From: Xanthobacteraceae bacterium
GTDB taxonomy: Bacteria; Pseudomonadota; Alphaproteobacteria; Rhizobiales; Xanthobacteraceae
DNA: 64,000 bases
Assembly: GCA_030037895.1 (NCBI GenBank)
Contig: JASHPW010000114.1
Location: 1-64,000, forward strand
Reading direction: 5' to 3'
The number at the start of each line of letters is the position of its first letter. The first letter of the stretch is position 1. This document shows, one piece after another, positions 36,643 to 45,850 of this stretch. The translations under genes were made by a program, and so were the position numbers. The notes under the pieces are model-generated. The model was not told where the DNA came from, did not search any database, and saw nothing but the letters and a program-made list of their open reading frames with translations.

Positions 36643-37784
36643 GAAATTTTCCTGTGCGGCGCATCCGGCTGGCCGTTCTTGTAGCAACGATTGTCGCCGT
36701 AGCCCTCGCGCTCGGCGTCCATGGCGCGTCGGCGCAACACGGCCCATTTGGTGGTCCGCGTCCGATCGCGATCGGCGGCATCGCCGGCTGGGTGCTCGCC
36801 AAGCAGGCGATATTCTACCGCACGTTGGCCGGCATGATCCGCCTCGCCAGGAGCAATGGCTCCGCGTTGTGGGAGCTGATGGGGATTTCGTTCGTCTACG
36901 GCATTTTTCACGCCGCCGGGCCCGGCCATGGCAAGGCGGTGATCTCGTCCTATCTTGTCGCCAACGAGGAAACGTGGCGCCGCGGCATTACGCTGTCGTT
37001 CGCCGCGGCGATAATGCAGTCGCTCACCGCCATATCCATCGTCGGCGTCGCCGCCGTGCTGCTCGGCGCCACCGCCAAGCTGATGGGCGACACGGTGCGC
37101 ATCATCGAAATCGTCAGTTACAGCCTGATCGTGCTGCTCGGCGCGCGGCTTTTATGGGTCAAGGGCCATGGCTTCCTCGGCGCGCTCAGCGAGTTGCGGG
37201 CTGAGACCGCAGGCGGCGCCGGGAGCGAACCGCCCGGTCGTGCATCCTGCGGTCACGCGCATGACGCCAACTCCCCTCATCATGACGAACATGGTCGCGC
37301 GCAAAGTCTCGTGCCGTCTCACGACCGCGATTCCGACGGCGCGCACGAGCACGTTCATCACGGCGATCACCATCACGACGAGGAAATGGAGGTATTGCCG
37401 TGGGGGCACGCCCACGGTCCCGAGCCGCACGAATTGGCGGGGCCCGGCGGTTGGCGACGCGGCCTGTCGGCGGTCGTCGCGGTCGGCTTGCGACCGTGCT
37501 CCGGCGCCATCATAGTGCTGGTGTTCGCGCTGGCGCAGGGTTTGTTCTGGGCCGGCATCGCCTCGACCTTCGTGATGGGTCTCGGGACCGCAATCACCGT
37601 CGGCGCCATTGCGACGCTTGCGGTCGGCGCCAGAGCGCTGGCCAACCGCGTTGCGCGCAAGCCGACCGGGTACAGCGGCGTGTTCATGCGCGGCCTCGAA
37701 TGCGGCGCGGCCGGCTTGGTGTTGGCCTTCGGCGTCCTGCTGCTCACCGGCTATATGGCGAGCGAACGCATGGGCCTGTTTTAG
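36633..37784 (+). CDS. NicO/RcnA-type nickel/cobalt (metal) transporter
   Basis: YGIFHAAGPGHGKAVISSYLVANEETWRRGITLSFAAAIMQSLTAI; His-rich loop HEHVHHGDHHHDEEMEVLPWGHAHGPEPHE; AVVAVGLRPCSGAIIVLVFALAQGLFWAG. Confidence 0.88.
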   Translation: MSMRNFPVRRIRLAVLVATIVAVALALGVHGASAQHGPFGGPRPIAIGGIAGWVLAKQAIFYRTLAGMIRLARSNGSALWELMGISFVYGIFHAAGPGHGKAVISSYLVANEETWRRGITLSFAAAIMQSLTAISIVGVAAVLLGATAKLMGDTVRIIEIVSYSLIVLLGARLLWVKGHGFLGALSELRAETAGGAGSEPPGRASCGHAHDANSPHHDEHGRAQSLVPSHDRDSDGAHEHVHHGDHHHDEEMEVLPWGHAHGPEPHELAGPGGWRRGLSAVVAVGLRPCSGAIIVLVFALAQGLFWAGIASTFVMGLGTAITVGAIATLAVGARALANRVARKPTGYSGVFMRGLECGAAGLVLAFGVLLLTGYMASERMGLF

Positions 37785-37879
37785 GAGGGCGTCCGGGAAA
37801 AGTGGAATCGGCTTTCCGCCGGGACGCGCGATAAAACAAAAGCTTGGAGCGGGACGATTTGCGGATAAATCATCCCGCT
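37785..37879. repeat. Dispersed two-hairpin intergenic repeat, copy C (inverted orientation)
   Basis: Reverse complement AGCGGGATGATTTATCCGCAAATCGTCCCGCTCCAAGCTTTTGTTTTATCGCGCGTCCCGGCGGAAAGCCGATTCCACTTTTCCCGGACGCCCTC. Confidence 0.85.
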
Positions 37880-37963
37880 TTCGGATTGTCATCAGCGGAC
37901 CGTAAGTCGAGAGTTTTGGGATTGGCGCGGGATCGCCTATATAGCCGCGCAGGAGGCTCGCGC

Positions 37964-39025
37964 ATGTCGAATGAGGCTTCGTCCGCGAAAGTCCCGGTCA
38001 CGGTGCTGACCGGCTATCTCGGCGCCGGCAAGACCACCTTGCTCAATCGCATCCTCTCGGAGCCGCACGGCAAGAAGTACGCCGTCATCGTCAACGAGTT
38101 CGGCGAGATCGGCATCGACAACGACCTCGTCGTCGGCGCCGACGAGGAAGTGTTCGAGATGAACAACGGCTGCATCTGCTGCACGGTGCGCGGCGACCTG
38201 GTGCGCATCCTCGGCGGCCTGATGCGAAGGAAGGGCAAGTTCGACGCCATCATCGTCGAGACGACGGGGCTCGCCGATCCGGCGCCGGTGGCGCAGACCT
38301 TCTTCATCGACGACAATGTCGGCCGCAAGACCAAGCTCGACGCCGTGGTCACCGTCGCCGACGCCAAATGGCTCAACGAGCGGCTCAAGGACGCGCCGGA
38401 GGCCAAGAACCAGATCGCGTTCGCCGACGTGATCCTGATCAACAAGACCGATCTCGTCTCGCGCGAGGAGCTGGGCGAGATCGAGGCGCGCATCCGCGGC
38501 ATCAATCCCTACGCCAAAGTGCACAAGACCGAGCGCGCCAAGATTCCACTCGACGAAGTGCTGGGCCGCAACGCCTTCGATCTCGACCGCATTCTCGATC
38601 TCGAGCCGGAATTCCTCGAAAACGACGGGCACGATCACGATCATCATCATCACGATCATGGCCATGGCGACGATCATGATCACGGCCCCGGGCGCGCGCA
38701 CCGCCGCGGCCTCAAGCACTACCATGACGAGGAGATGCGGTCGGTCTCGCTCCGTAGCGACAAGCCGCTCGATCCGGACAAATTCTTTCCCTGGGTGCAG
38801 GACCTGGTGCAGAAGGAGGGTCTGAATATCCTGCGCTGCAAAGGCATTCTCTCTTTCAAGGGAGACGATCGGCGCTTTGTGTTCCAGGGCGTGCACATGA
38901 TCCTTGACGGCGATCATCAGCGGCCGTGGAACGAAGACGAGAAGCGCGACAGCCGCATCGTCTTCATCGGCCGCAACCTGCCGGAGGAAAAAATCCGGCA
39001 AGGATTTGAAGGCTGCGTTGCGTGA
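37964..39025 (+). CDS. CobW/COG0523 family G3E GTPase (zinc chaperone-like) with His-rich segment
   Basis: VPVTVLTGYLGAGKTTLLNRILSEPHGKKYAVIVNEFGEIGIDNDL...MNNGCICCTVRGDL (CxCC); HDHDHHHHDHGHGDDHDHGPGRAHRR. Confidence 0.93.
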   Translation: MSNEASSAKVPVTVLTGYLGAGKTTLLNRILSEPHGKKYAVIVNEFGEIGIDNDLVVGADEEVFEMNNGCICCTVRGDLVRILGGLMRRKGKFDAIIVETTGLADPAPVAQTFFIDDNVGRKTKLDAVVTVADAKWLNERLKDAPEAKNQIAFADVILINKTDLVSREELGEIEARIRGINPYAKVHKTERAKIPLDEVLGRNAFDLDRILDLEPEFLENDGHDHDHHHHDHGHGDDHDHGPGRAHRRGLKHYHDEEMRSVSLRSDKPLDPDKFFPWVQDLVQKEGLNILRCKGILSFKGDDRRFVFQGVHMILDGDHQRPWNEDEKRDSRIVFIGRNLPEEKIRQGFEGCVA

Positions 39026-39037
39026 CGCGATAAATTA

Positions 39038-39061
39038 CCTCTCTCCGCTCGCGGGGAGAGG
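39038..39061. repeat. Hairpin cctctctccgctcgcggggagagg
   Basis: Near-perfect inverted repeat immediately 5' of the WD40 start; analogous element at 7096..7126. Confidence 0.6.
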
Positions 39062-39070
39062 CGGCGATTG

Positions 39071-40075
39071 ATGACCGACAGCCACAGCGATACCCCCTCA
39101 GTCATTGGCCGCGCGCACCCGGTCGCGGCGGGCGCGCCGGTCGTCGCCGCGCACGTCCTCGGACACACCGCCGTCTTCGTGCTCGGCGAAGAGGCGCTGT
39201 TGTTCGTCGAGCCGAAAGGCCAAGCGCGGCGCATTGTCGTTCATGACGGCGCGATCCTGGCGACGGCCGCGGACGGCTCGCGCATCGTCAGCGGCGGCGA
39301 CGACGGCAAGGTGGTCGCGACCGACGCCAACGGCGAGACCCGCATCGTCGCGACCGACCGAAAACATCGCTGGATCGATCATGTCGCGATCGCCCCGGAC
39401 GGAGCGGTCGCCTGGTCGGCCGGAAGGTCGGCTTTCGTTCAGGCGCAGGAGCTGCGCGAATTCGAAGCGCCCTCGACCGTCGGCGGGCTTGCCTTTCTGC
39501 CGAAAGGCTCTCGCCTCGCCGTCGCGCACTATAACGGCGCTTCGCTGTGGTTTCCCAATGCCCCGCAGGCGGCACCGGAAAAGCTTGAATGGAAGGGCTC
39601 GCATCTTAGCGCCACGATCGGTCCGGACGGCCGATTCCTCGTCACCACCATGCAGGAGCCGATGCTGCACGGCTGGCGGCTTGCCGACCGCCAACACCTA
39701 CGCATGTCCGGCTACGCCGCGCGCGTCACCTCGCTCGGCTGGACCGCCGGCGGGCGGTTTCTCGCCACGTCCGGCTCGAACCAGATCATCCTGTGGCCTT
39801 TCCAAGGGAAGGACGGCCCCATGGGCAAGCAGCCACGCCTGCTCGCGCCCTCCGAGCGCCGCGTCGAGGTCGTCGCCTGCCATCCCAGGCACGAGGTCGT
39901 CGCCGCCGGCTACGACGACGGCCTGGTGCTCCTGGTGCGCGTCGAGGACGGCGCCGAGATTTTGGCCAAGAAACCCGGCGCCGCGCCGGTCGCCGCACTC
40001 GCCTGGAGCGCGGACGGCAAGGCGCTCGCGTTCGGCACCGAGGGCGGCGAGGCCGGCGTCATCGACCTCGCCTGA
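39071..40075 (+). CDS. WD40-repeat protein linked to CobW
   Basis: ILATAADGSRIVSGGDDGKVVATDANGETRIVA; VTSLGWTAGGRFLATSGSNQIILWPF; AALAWSADGKALAFGTEGGEAGVIDL. Confidence 0.85.
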   Translation: MTDSHSDTPSVIGRAHPVAAGAPVVAAHVLGHTAVFVLGEEALLFVEPKGQARRIVVHDGAILATAADGSRIVSGGDDGKVVATDANGETRIVATDRKHRWIDHVAIAPDGAVAWSAGRSAFVQAQELREFEAPSTVGGLAFLPKGSRLAVAHYNGASLWFPNAPQAAPEKLEWKGSHLSATIGPDGRFLVTTMQEPMLHGWRLADRQHLRMSGYAARVTSLGWTAGGRFLATSGSNQIILWPFQGKDGPMGKQPRLLAPSERRVEVVACHPRHEVVAAGYDDGLVLLVRVEDGAEILAKKPGAAPVAALAWSADGKALAFGTEGGEAGVIDLA

Positions 40076-40078
40076 TGC

Positions 40079-41209
40079 TCAAATCACGTACTGCCGCAGC
40101 GGCGGGTAGCCGTTGAAGCCGACGGAGGAATAGGTCGCCGTATAGGCGCCGGCGGCCTCGATCAAAACCTTGTCGCCGATGGCGAGCGAAACCGGCAGCG
40201 GGTATGGAGTCTTCTCGTAGAGCACGTCGACGGAATCGCAGGTCGGGCCGGCGATGATGCACGGCGCGGTGTCGTCGCGGTCCTTGGCGGTGCGAATCGG
40301 ATAGCGGATCGATTCGTCGATCGTTTCCGCAAGCCCATGGAACTTGCCGATATCGAGATAGACCCAGCGCACCTCGTCCTCGGGCAACCGCTTGGCGATC
40401 AAAACCACCTCGGCCTCGATCATGCCGGCATTGCCGACGAGGCCGCGGCCCGGCTCGACGATCGTCTCCGGCACGGCGTTGCCGAAATGCTTGCGCAGCG
40501 AACGGAAGATCGCCTTGCCGTAGGATTCGAGCTTGGGCGTCTTGCGCACGTAGCGCGCCGGGAAGCCGCCGCCGAGATTGACCATGGTAAGCGCGATGCC
40601 GCGCTCCGCGCAGGCGCGGAACACGGCCGCCGTGGAGGCGAGCGCGCGGTCCCAGGCTTCGATGTTGTGCTGCTGCGAGCCGACGTGAAAAGACACCCCA
40701 TGCGGCACCAGTCCGCGCCGGTGCGCGAGCTCGAGGATGTCGACGGCATAGGCCGGCTCGCAGCCGAACTTGCGCGACAGCGGCCATTCGGAGCCGGAAC
40801 CGTCGCAATGGATGCGGCAGATGACGCGGCTGCCCGGCGCGGCACGCGCGACCTTCTCCACCTCGGCCTCGCAATCGACGGCAAACAGCGTGACGCCGAG
40901 CGCGAAGGCGGCGGCGATCTCAGCCTCCTTCTTGATGGTGTTGCCGTAGGAGATGCGGTCGGGTGTGGCGCCCGCCGCGAGCACGGCTTGCGTCTCGCTC
41001 ACCGAGGCGACGTCGAAGCAGCTGCCGAGCCCGGCCAAAAGCTTGAGGATTTCCGGCGCCGGATTGGCCTTGACGGCGTAGAACACCTTGGTGTCGGGCA
41101 GCACCTTGGCGAAGGCGAGGTAGTTCTCGCGGACCACGTCGAGGTCGACCACGAGGCAGGGACCGTCATCGGTGCGCTGCTTGAGGAATTCGCGGATGCG
41201 TGCGGTCAT
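40079..41209 (-). CDS. Type III PLP-dependent ornithine (or lysine/ornithine) decarboxylase
   Basis: VFYAVKANPAPEILKLLAGLGSCFDVASVSE; VSFHVGSQQHN; MVNLGGGFPARY; EPGRGLVGNAG; GPTCDSVDVLYE. Confidence 0.92.
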   Translation of the reverse strand: MTARIREFLKQRTDDGPCLVVDLDVVRENYLAFAKVLPDTKVFYAVKANPAPEILKLLAGLGSCFDVASVSETQAVLAAGATPDRISYGNTIKKEAEIAAAFALGVTLFAVDCEAEVEKVARAAPGSRVICRIHCDGSGSEWPLSRKFGCEPAYAVDILELAHRRGLVPHGVSFHVGSQQHNIEAWDRALASTAAVFRACAERGIALTMVNLGGGFPARYVRKTPKLESYGKAIFRSLRKHFGNAVPETIVEPGRGLVGNAGMIEAEVVLIAKRLPEDEVRWVYLDIGKFHGLAETIDESIRYPIRTAKDRDDTAPCIIAGPTCDSVDVLYEKTPYPLPVSLAIGDKVLIEAAGAYTATYSSVGFNGYPPLRQYVI

Positions 41210-41500
41210 CGCCACCACTCCCTAATCCGACAGGCGGCGTAGCCGCCCAGGTGAACCTCCTGCGATGCGTGAGGTTCCGCACCATTGCGGAGCCGGTTGC
41301 GTCGCCGCGATTGCTGCCTTGGTCCGGATCAGGGAGATCCCCGTTCCGCACTGCTGGCAAAGAAGGACAAGCCCTTTCGGTGTCCCCGGCATTGGCGCCG
41401 GCAGTAACCAAAAAAGCCCTTCCGTCGTTGCTTTAAGCCGCGTCGCCCGTGGAGAGCGGGCTATGCCGGTTTTGCCTCCGGTTGCCGGTCGCGAAAGCAA
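41210..41500 (-). promoter_or_regulatory. Structured leader of the decarboxylase gene; speF-type leader candidate
   Basis: About 490 nt without a good gene upstream of the decarboxylase; minus strand has gggcTTTTTTgg near 41409-41418, GCCGGCGCCAATGCCGG, GAACCTCACGCATCGCAGGAGGTTC and GGCGGCTACGCCGCC hairpins. Confidence 0.4.
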
Positions 41501-41701
41501 GGAAGCAGCATCTCTTCCTTAGGCGGCTGTCCGGCCTCTTGTCCGGATGCCCACCGACCGACACACGGCCACAGGCACGTGCGAAATTGGGCGAGTCCCG
41601 CATAAGCCATTCGGCCGCGCGGTGCAAGCGTTTTGGTCTTAACGAAAGGTAAGCGGCAAAATTTCCGGTAGCGGCAGCGCCGAACGTCTGCGGCGAGCGC
41701 G

Positions 41702-41959
41702 TCACTCCGCCGTCGAGAACGGCTCGACGCGCCGCGCCGCGCGCACGAACTGCACCATGACGACGATGCCGCAGAGCACGAAGAGCCCGTCGAGGACGTG
41801 CGCGCCGAGAGCGCCGAGCGCGAACAGGTTGGCGATCGCCCAACTGCCGGCGAACGCGGCGCCGAACACTTCCGCGCTGATCAGGATCGCGGCGCTGACG
41901 ACGGTCACGACGTTCCGCCAACGGATGCGCCGGGGGCGTTGCGGGAGCGGCTTGTTCAT
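41702..41959 (-). CDS. Small two-helix membrane protein, unknown function
   Basis: 85 aa with hydrophobic helices NVVTVVSAAILISAEVFGAAFAGSWAIANLFALG and LDGLFVLCGIVVMVQFV. Confidence 0.55.
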   Translation of the reverse strand: MNKPLPQRPRRIRWRNVVTVVSAAILISAEVFGAAFAGSWAIANLFALGALGAHVLDGLFVLCGIVVMVQFVRAARRVEPFSTAE

Positions 41960-42175
41960 GCGCGGGCAATCTCTCCGAAAGTGACGGCCGATTCAAGGCA
42001 CTTCGACTTCACTTTCCCCGTTCGGGGCGAACGGCAGCAGCGCGGCTGGGATGGCGCCATGCGGCACATATCGGAGCGAGGGGACATGGGGAACTCACCT
42101 TGGGTGTGGCGCGCCGGCTTGACGGTCTATATCAGGCCTGCATCACGCCTGCGCCCGCATGTGGCATGACCCCGA

Positions 42176-44239
42176 ATGACCGATCACAGCCCGTCCGAAA
42201 ATCCGCTCTTCGTCCCCTGGACGACCCCGGAGGGGGTTCCGCCCTTCGACCGCATCAAGCCCGAGCACTTCCGCCCGGCCTATGCACGCGCGCGCGCCGA
42301 GCACGAGGCGGAGATCGCCGCCATTGCCGCTCGATCCGACCCGCCGGACTTCGAGAACACGATCGCGGCGCTGGAGTCGAGCGGGCGGGCGTTGGCGCGC
42401 ATCGATAACGTCTTCCACCTCCTCGCCGGCGCCGACAGCAACGACGCCTTGCTCGAGATCGAGCGCGAGGTCGCGCCGCAGATCGCGCGCCACTGGAACA
42501 AGATCCACACCAACGAGGCGCTGTTCCGCCGCATCGATCGGCTCATGCGGCAGGCGGACGGCCTCTCGCTTTCCGCCGAGCAGAAGCGCGTGCTCGAGCG
42601 CTACCACGTGACTTTCCGCCGCGCCGGAGCCGGGCTCGATCCGGCGGCGAAAGAGCGCCTTGCCGAGATCATCGAGCGCCTCGCGGCCTTGGGCACCGCG
42701 TTCAGCCAGAACGTGCTCGCCGACGAGCAGGACTTCGCACTGTCGCTCGGCGGCGAGGCGGAGCTTGCCGGGCTCCCTGCTTTTGCACGCGAGGCCATGC
42801 ACGCCGAAGCGCAGGAACGCGGCCTCGACGGCCATGTCGCGACATTGTCGCGTTCGAGCGTCGAGACTTTCCTGCAGTTCGCGGATCGGCGCGATCTGCG
42901 CGAAAAAGTCTTTCGCGCTTTCGTCTCCCGCGGCGACAATTCCGGCCCCACCGACAACAAGGCCATCATCGCCGAGATGGTGGAGTTGCGCGCCGAGCGC
43001 GCGCGGCTCCTCGGCTATGCCGATTTCGCGCATTATCGGCTCGACGATGCCATGGCGAAAACACCGGCCGCGGTGCGCGGCCTGCTCGACGCGGTGTGGG
43101 CGCCGGCCCGCGCCCGCGCGCTTGCCGATCGCGACGCCATGCAGGCGCTGGTGCAGAACGAGGGCGGCAACTTCGCACTCGCGCCCTGGGACTGGCGCTA
43201 TTACGCGGAGAAGCTGCGCCGCCGACGCTGCGATTTCGACGAGGCCGCCGTCAAGCCGTACCTCAATCTCGAGGCGATCATCGCGGCCGCCTTCTACGCG
43301 GCCGAACGCCTGTTCGGCGTGAGCTTCGCGGCGCGCACCGATGTGCCGGTCTGGCATCCCGACGTGCGCGTCTGGGAGGTGCGCGGAAGCGACGGCTGTC
43401 GGATCGGCCTGTTCTTCGGCGACTATTATGCGCGGCCCTCGAAGCGCGGCGGCGCCTGGATGACTGCGCTGCGCGATCAGGAAAAACTCGCCGGCGACAT
43501 CCGCCCGCTCATCGTCAATGTATGCAACTTCAGCAAAGCCGGCGCCGGCGAGCCGGCGCTGCTCGGTTTCGAGGATGCGCGCACGCTGTTCCACGAGTTC
43601 GGCCATGCGCTGCATGGCCTTCTTTCCGACGTCACCTATCCGGAGATTGCCGGCACCAACGTCGCCGCTGATTTCGTCGAGCTGCCCTCGCAGCTCTACG
43701 AGCATTGGCTCGAACAGCCCGACGTGCTGCGCCGTTTCGCGCGGCACTACCAGACCGGCGAGCCGATGCCGGAGGACTTGCTGCGGCGGCTCTTGGCCGC
43801 GCGCAACTCCAATCAGGGCTTTGCCACGGTCGAGTACGTCGCTGCGGCCGTCGTCGATCTCGATCTCCATTCGCTGCCTTCGCCCGGCGCGATCGATGCC
43901 GCCGCCTTCGAGGCCGAGGCGCTGTCGCGGATCGGCATGCCCGAGGAGATCGTCATGCGCCATCGGCTGCCGCACTTCGACCACGTCTTTTCCGGCGTCG
44001 GCTATGCCGCGGCCTATTACAGCTACATGTGGTCGGAAGTGCTCGATGCCGACGCGTTCGCGGCCTTCGAGGAGAGCGGCGACATCTTCGATCCGGCGAC
44101 CGCAAAGCGGTTGCGCGAGACGATCTACGCGGCGGGCGGCTCGCGGGATCCGGCCGAGGCGTATAAGGCCTTTCGCGGGCGGCTGCCGGCAGCCGACGCC
44201 CTCCTACGCAAGCGTGGATTGGCCGAACCCGCCGTGTAA
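42176..44239 (+). CDS. M3 family metallopeptidase (oligopeptidase A / dipeptidyl carboxypeptidase)
   Basis: TLFHEFGHALHGLLSDVTYPEIAGTNVAADFVELPSQLYEHW (HExxH). Confidence 0.94.
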   Translation: MTDHSPSENPLFVPWTTPEGVPPFDRIKPEHFRPAYARARAEHEAEIAAIAARSDPPDFENTIAALESSGRALARIDNVFHLLAGADSNDALLEIEREVAPQIARHWNKIHTNEALFRRIDRLMRQADGLSLSAEQKRVLERYHVTFRRAGAGLDPAAKERLAEIIERLAALGTAFSQNVLADEQDFALSLGGEAELAGLPAFAREAMHAEAQERGLDGHVATLSRSSVETFLQFADRRDLREKVFRAFVSRGDNSGPTDNKAIIAEMVELRAERARLLGYADFAHYRLDDAMAKTPAAVRGLLDAVWAPARARALADRDAMQALVQNEGGNFALAPWDWRYYAEKLRRRRCDFDEAAVKPYLNLEAIIAAAFYAAERLFGVSFAARTDVPVWHPDVRVWEVRGSDGCRIGLFFGDYYARPSKRGGAWMTALRDQEKLAGDIRPLIVNVCNFSKAGAGEPALLGFEDARTLFHEFGHALHGLLSDVTYPEIAGTNVAADFVELPSQLYEHWLEQPDVLRRFARHYQTGEPMPEDLLRRLLAARNSNQGFATVEYVAAAVVDLDLHSLPSPGAIDAAAFEAEALSRIGMPEEIVMRHRLPHFDHVFSGVGYAAAYYSYMWSEVLDADAFAAFEESGDIFDPATAKRLRETIYAAGGSRDPAEAYKAFRGRLPAADALLRKRGLAEPAV

Positions 44240-44250
44240 AATAAACGGTC

Positions 44251-45840
44251 ATGGACCTCTACAGCGCCGGTCACCGCCGCGGCGTCGTCTGCGCGCCGCA
44301 CTTCGCCGCCGTGGACGCCGGCCGTTCGATCCTCGCCGACGGCGGCAATGCTCTCGAAGCGATGGTCGCGATGGCGGCGGCGATCGCCGTTCTCTATCCG
44401 CATATGAACCATCTTGGCGGCGATGGCTTCTGGCTCATTCGCGAGCCGTCCGGCCGCGTACGCGCCATCATGGCGGCGGGGCCTGCCGGGATGGACGCGC
44501 GGCTCGAACTCTACCGCGAGCATAAGGCCATTCCGCCGCGCGGGCCGCTCGCCGCCCTCACCGTTCCCGGCGCCGTCGGCGGCTGGATGCTGGCGCTCGA
44601 AGCGGCCAAAGCGAACGGCGGTACGCTACCGCTCGACGTTCTGCTCGCACCCGCTGTCGCCCATGCCCGCGACGGTTACGCGGTCACGCGCAGCCAGGCG
44701 TGGCTCACGAAGGAGAAGCTTTCCGAGCTGGCTTACATGCCGGATTTCGCCAAGACGTTTCTCATCGACGACAAGCCGCCGGCGGTCGGCACGAGGTTGA
44801 AGCAGGAGGCGCTCGCCGACACGCTTGCCCAACTTGCCCATGTCGGCCTCGACGATTTCTATCGCGGCGACGTCGGGCGCGAGATCGCGGTCGACCTCGG
44901 CGGCGTCGGCAGCCCGCTCACGCGCCAGGATCTGGCACGCTATCAGGCAACGCTTGCCGAGCCGCTCCGCGTCGATCTGCCGTCCGGCACGGTTTATAAC
45001 ACGGACGCGCCGACCCAGGGCGTCGCCTCGCTGCTGATTCTCGCGTTGTTCGCCCGCTTGGGCGTCACCGAGGCCGAGGGTTTCGACCATATCCACGGCC
45101 TGGTCGAAGCGACCAAACGCGCGATGCGCCTGCGCGACCGCGTCGTCACCGATCCGAACCATCTCCCGCACGCGCTCGGACGTTGTCTGGAGCAGCGTTT
45201 CATCGCCGGCGAGGCCATGAAGATCAACCGCCGCAAAGCGGAGCGCTGGCAGCTCGGCCACGGCGAAGGCGATACCGTCTGGATGGGCGCGGCGGACGCA
45301 ACCGGCCTCGTCGTGTCGTACATTCAATCGCTCTATTGGGAATTCGGCTCGGGCTGCGTGCTCCGGCGCACCGGCGTCCTCATGCAGAACCGCGGCGTGA
45401 GCTTTTCGCTGCGGCCCGGGGACCTCAACCTGCTTGCGCCCGGCCGGCTGCCGTTCCACACGCTCAATCCGGCGCTCGCGCTCCTCAAGGACGGACGCAT
45501 CATGGCCTACGGCACCATGGGCGGCGACGGCCAGCCGCAGACGCAGGGCGCGGTGTTCACCCGGTACGTGGATTTTCGCGAGCCGCTCGCCGAGGCGATC
45601 GATCGTCCGCGCTGGGTGCTCGGGCGCACCTGGGGCAAGTCGCTGCCGGCGCTGCGCCTCGAATCCCGCTTCGACAGCCATCTCGTCGATGCGCTCGAAG
45701 CGGCCGGCCACGACGTCGACATTTTGCCCGAACCCTATTCCGACATTATGGGACACGCCGGCGCCGTGGTGCGCCACCCCGACGGCAGCTGCGAAGGCGT
45801 CCACGATCCGCGCGCCGACGGCAGGGCGGCGGGAGTGTAA
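44251..45840 (+). CDS. Gamma-glutamyltransferase family protein
   Basis: GRSILADGGNALEAMVAMAAAIAVLYPHMNHLGGDGFWLI; TDAPTQGVASLLILALFARLG; GTMGGDGQPQTQGAVFTRYVD. Confidence 0.92.
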   Translation: MDLYSAGHRRGVVCAPHFAAVDAGRSILADGGNALEAMVAMAAAIAVLYPHMNHLGGDGFWLIREPSGRVRAIMAAGPAGMDARLELYREHKAIPPRGPLAALTVPGAVGGWMLALEAAKANGGTLPLDVLLAPAVAHARDGYAVTRSQAWLTKEKLSELAYMPDFAKTFLIDDKPPAVGTRLKQEALADTLAQLAHVGLDDFYRGDVGREIAVDLGGVGSPLTRQDLARYQATLAEPLRVDLPSGTVYNTDAPTQGVASLLILALFARLGVTEAEGFDHIHGLVEATKRAMRLRDRVVTDPNHLPHALGRCLEQRFIAGEAMKINRRKAERWQLGHGEGDTVWMGAADATGLVVSYIQSLYWEFGSGCVLRRTGVLMQNRGVSFSLRPGDLNLLAPGRLPFHTLNPALALLKDGRIMAYGTMGGDGQPQTQGAVFTRYVDFREPLAEAIDRPRWVLGRTWGKSLPALRLESRFDSHLVDALEAAGHDVDILPEPYSDIMGHAGAVVRHPDGSCEGVHDPRADGRAAGV

Positions 45841-45850
45841 CGCGATCCGG

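Noticed and set aside
42143-43984. 613-aa minus-strand ORF
   Set aside because: Antisense to the M3 peptidase with intact HEFGHALH; no domain signal.
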